Source: Sediminibacterium sp. TEGAF015 | GTDB lineage: Bacteria; Bacteroidota; Bacteroidia; Chitinophagales; Chitinophagaceae | Length of the DNA stretch: 64,000 nucleotides | Assembly: GCF_025997995.1 (NCBI RefSeq) | Contig: NZ_AP026683.1 | Location: 1,302,501-1,366,500, forward strand | Direction of reading: 5' to 3' | Shown: positions 63,977 through 64,000 of the stretch, piece by piece | Position numbering within the stretch: position 1 is the stretch's first letter | Layout: each line of letters begins with the position of its first letter | Notes under the pieces: generated by a model | Told to the model about the DNA's origin: nothing | Database searches by the model: none | The model's input: only the letters and a program-made list of their open reading frames with translations | Made by a program: the position numbers and the translations under genes

Positions 63977-64000
63977 TTTGCGAACATGCCGAATGTATTC

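Noticed and set aside
1..64000. CRISPR arrays, insertion sequences, prophage or integrative elements
   Set aside because: No spaced direct repeats, transposase or integrase motifs, or att-like duplications were seen. The tRNA-Glu is not followed by an integrase within the window.

Overview
The window is a 64 kb piece of chromosome from a Bacteroidota bacterium, most likely a member of the Chitinophagaceae (Sediminibacterium/Hydrotalea-like). The sequence is AT-leaning. Several promoters match the Bacteroidota pattern TTTG-N20-TAnnTTTG, and many genes start without an evident Shine-Dalgarno sequence. Surface genes are of Bacteroidota type (DUF5689, TlpA-like and OmpA/TSP3 proteins, beta-barrels), and the order of housekeeping genes looks like ordinary core chromosome. 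I see no insertion sequence, prophage, CRISPR array, integrase or resistance island. The ends of the window are open: the first gene (an RND pump) runs off the left edge and a tRNA-Glu lies near the right edge. No gap between genes exceeds 300 bases.

Layout. 1-6.8 kb: RND efflux permease and adaptor, a small unknown membrane protein, a cation/proton antiporter, pterin carbinolamine dehydratase, an SMR exporter and a DUF6671 protein. 6.9-14.4 kb: nucleoside-type permease with a Gfo/Idh/MocA oxidoreductase, cmk, a fasciclin protein, glycerophosphodiesterase, a PaiB-like flavoprotein, a porin and the Mrp Fe-S carrier. 14.5-24.5 kb: hydroxybutyryl-CoA dehydrogenase, EamA transporter, ribD, prmC, exbB/exbD, an SPFH protein, pepT, an FKBP isomerase and fmt. 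24.5-33.1 kb: ten tightly packed leftward genes (thyA, folA, two unassigned or loosely assigned genes, the three transhydrogenase subunits, an rRNA methyltransferase, a LysM protein and a rhodanese-thioredoxin lipoprotein). 33-41.7 kb: beta-barrel protein, proline dehydrogenase, SDR, a divergent two-gene photolyase unit, dipeptide epimerase, thioesterase, acyltransferase and HAD phosphatase. 41.8-48.1 kb: OmpA-like protein, polyprenyl synthase, recJ, htpG. 48.2-56.4 kb: secreted and surface proteins, including a TonB-dependent receptor, a DUF5689 lipoprotein, an endonuclease/exonuclease/phosphatase and a TlpA-like protein. 56.4-64 kb: rpsF-rpsR-rplI, a WG-repeat protein, an RRM protein, an aldo/keto reductase, pgk, gapA and tRNA-Glu.

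Most genes are ordinary metabolism or envelope. The least ordinary item is the photolyase pair at 35.97-38.57 kb. The first protein belongs to the photolyase-related family that normally carries a [4Fe-4S] cluster, but it lacks the cluster cysteines. The second has a photolyase FAD domain at its N terminus followed by a C-terminal segment that looks like a photolyase alpha/beta domain, the reverse of the usual order. The two genes overlap by ATGA, and a perfect inverted repeat lies in their short divergent upstream region. Other points worth checking are the TonB-receptor/DUF5689/EEP locus, a structured leader before rpsF, palindromes between pepT and its divergent neighbour, and changed motif residues in the RND pump, the Mrp carrier and a PlsC-like acyltransferase. 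Start codons were re-chosen where an upstream TTG or GTG extension was less plausible than a downstream ATG; each case is stated.
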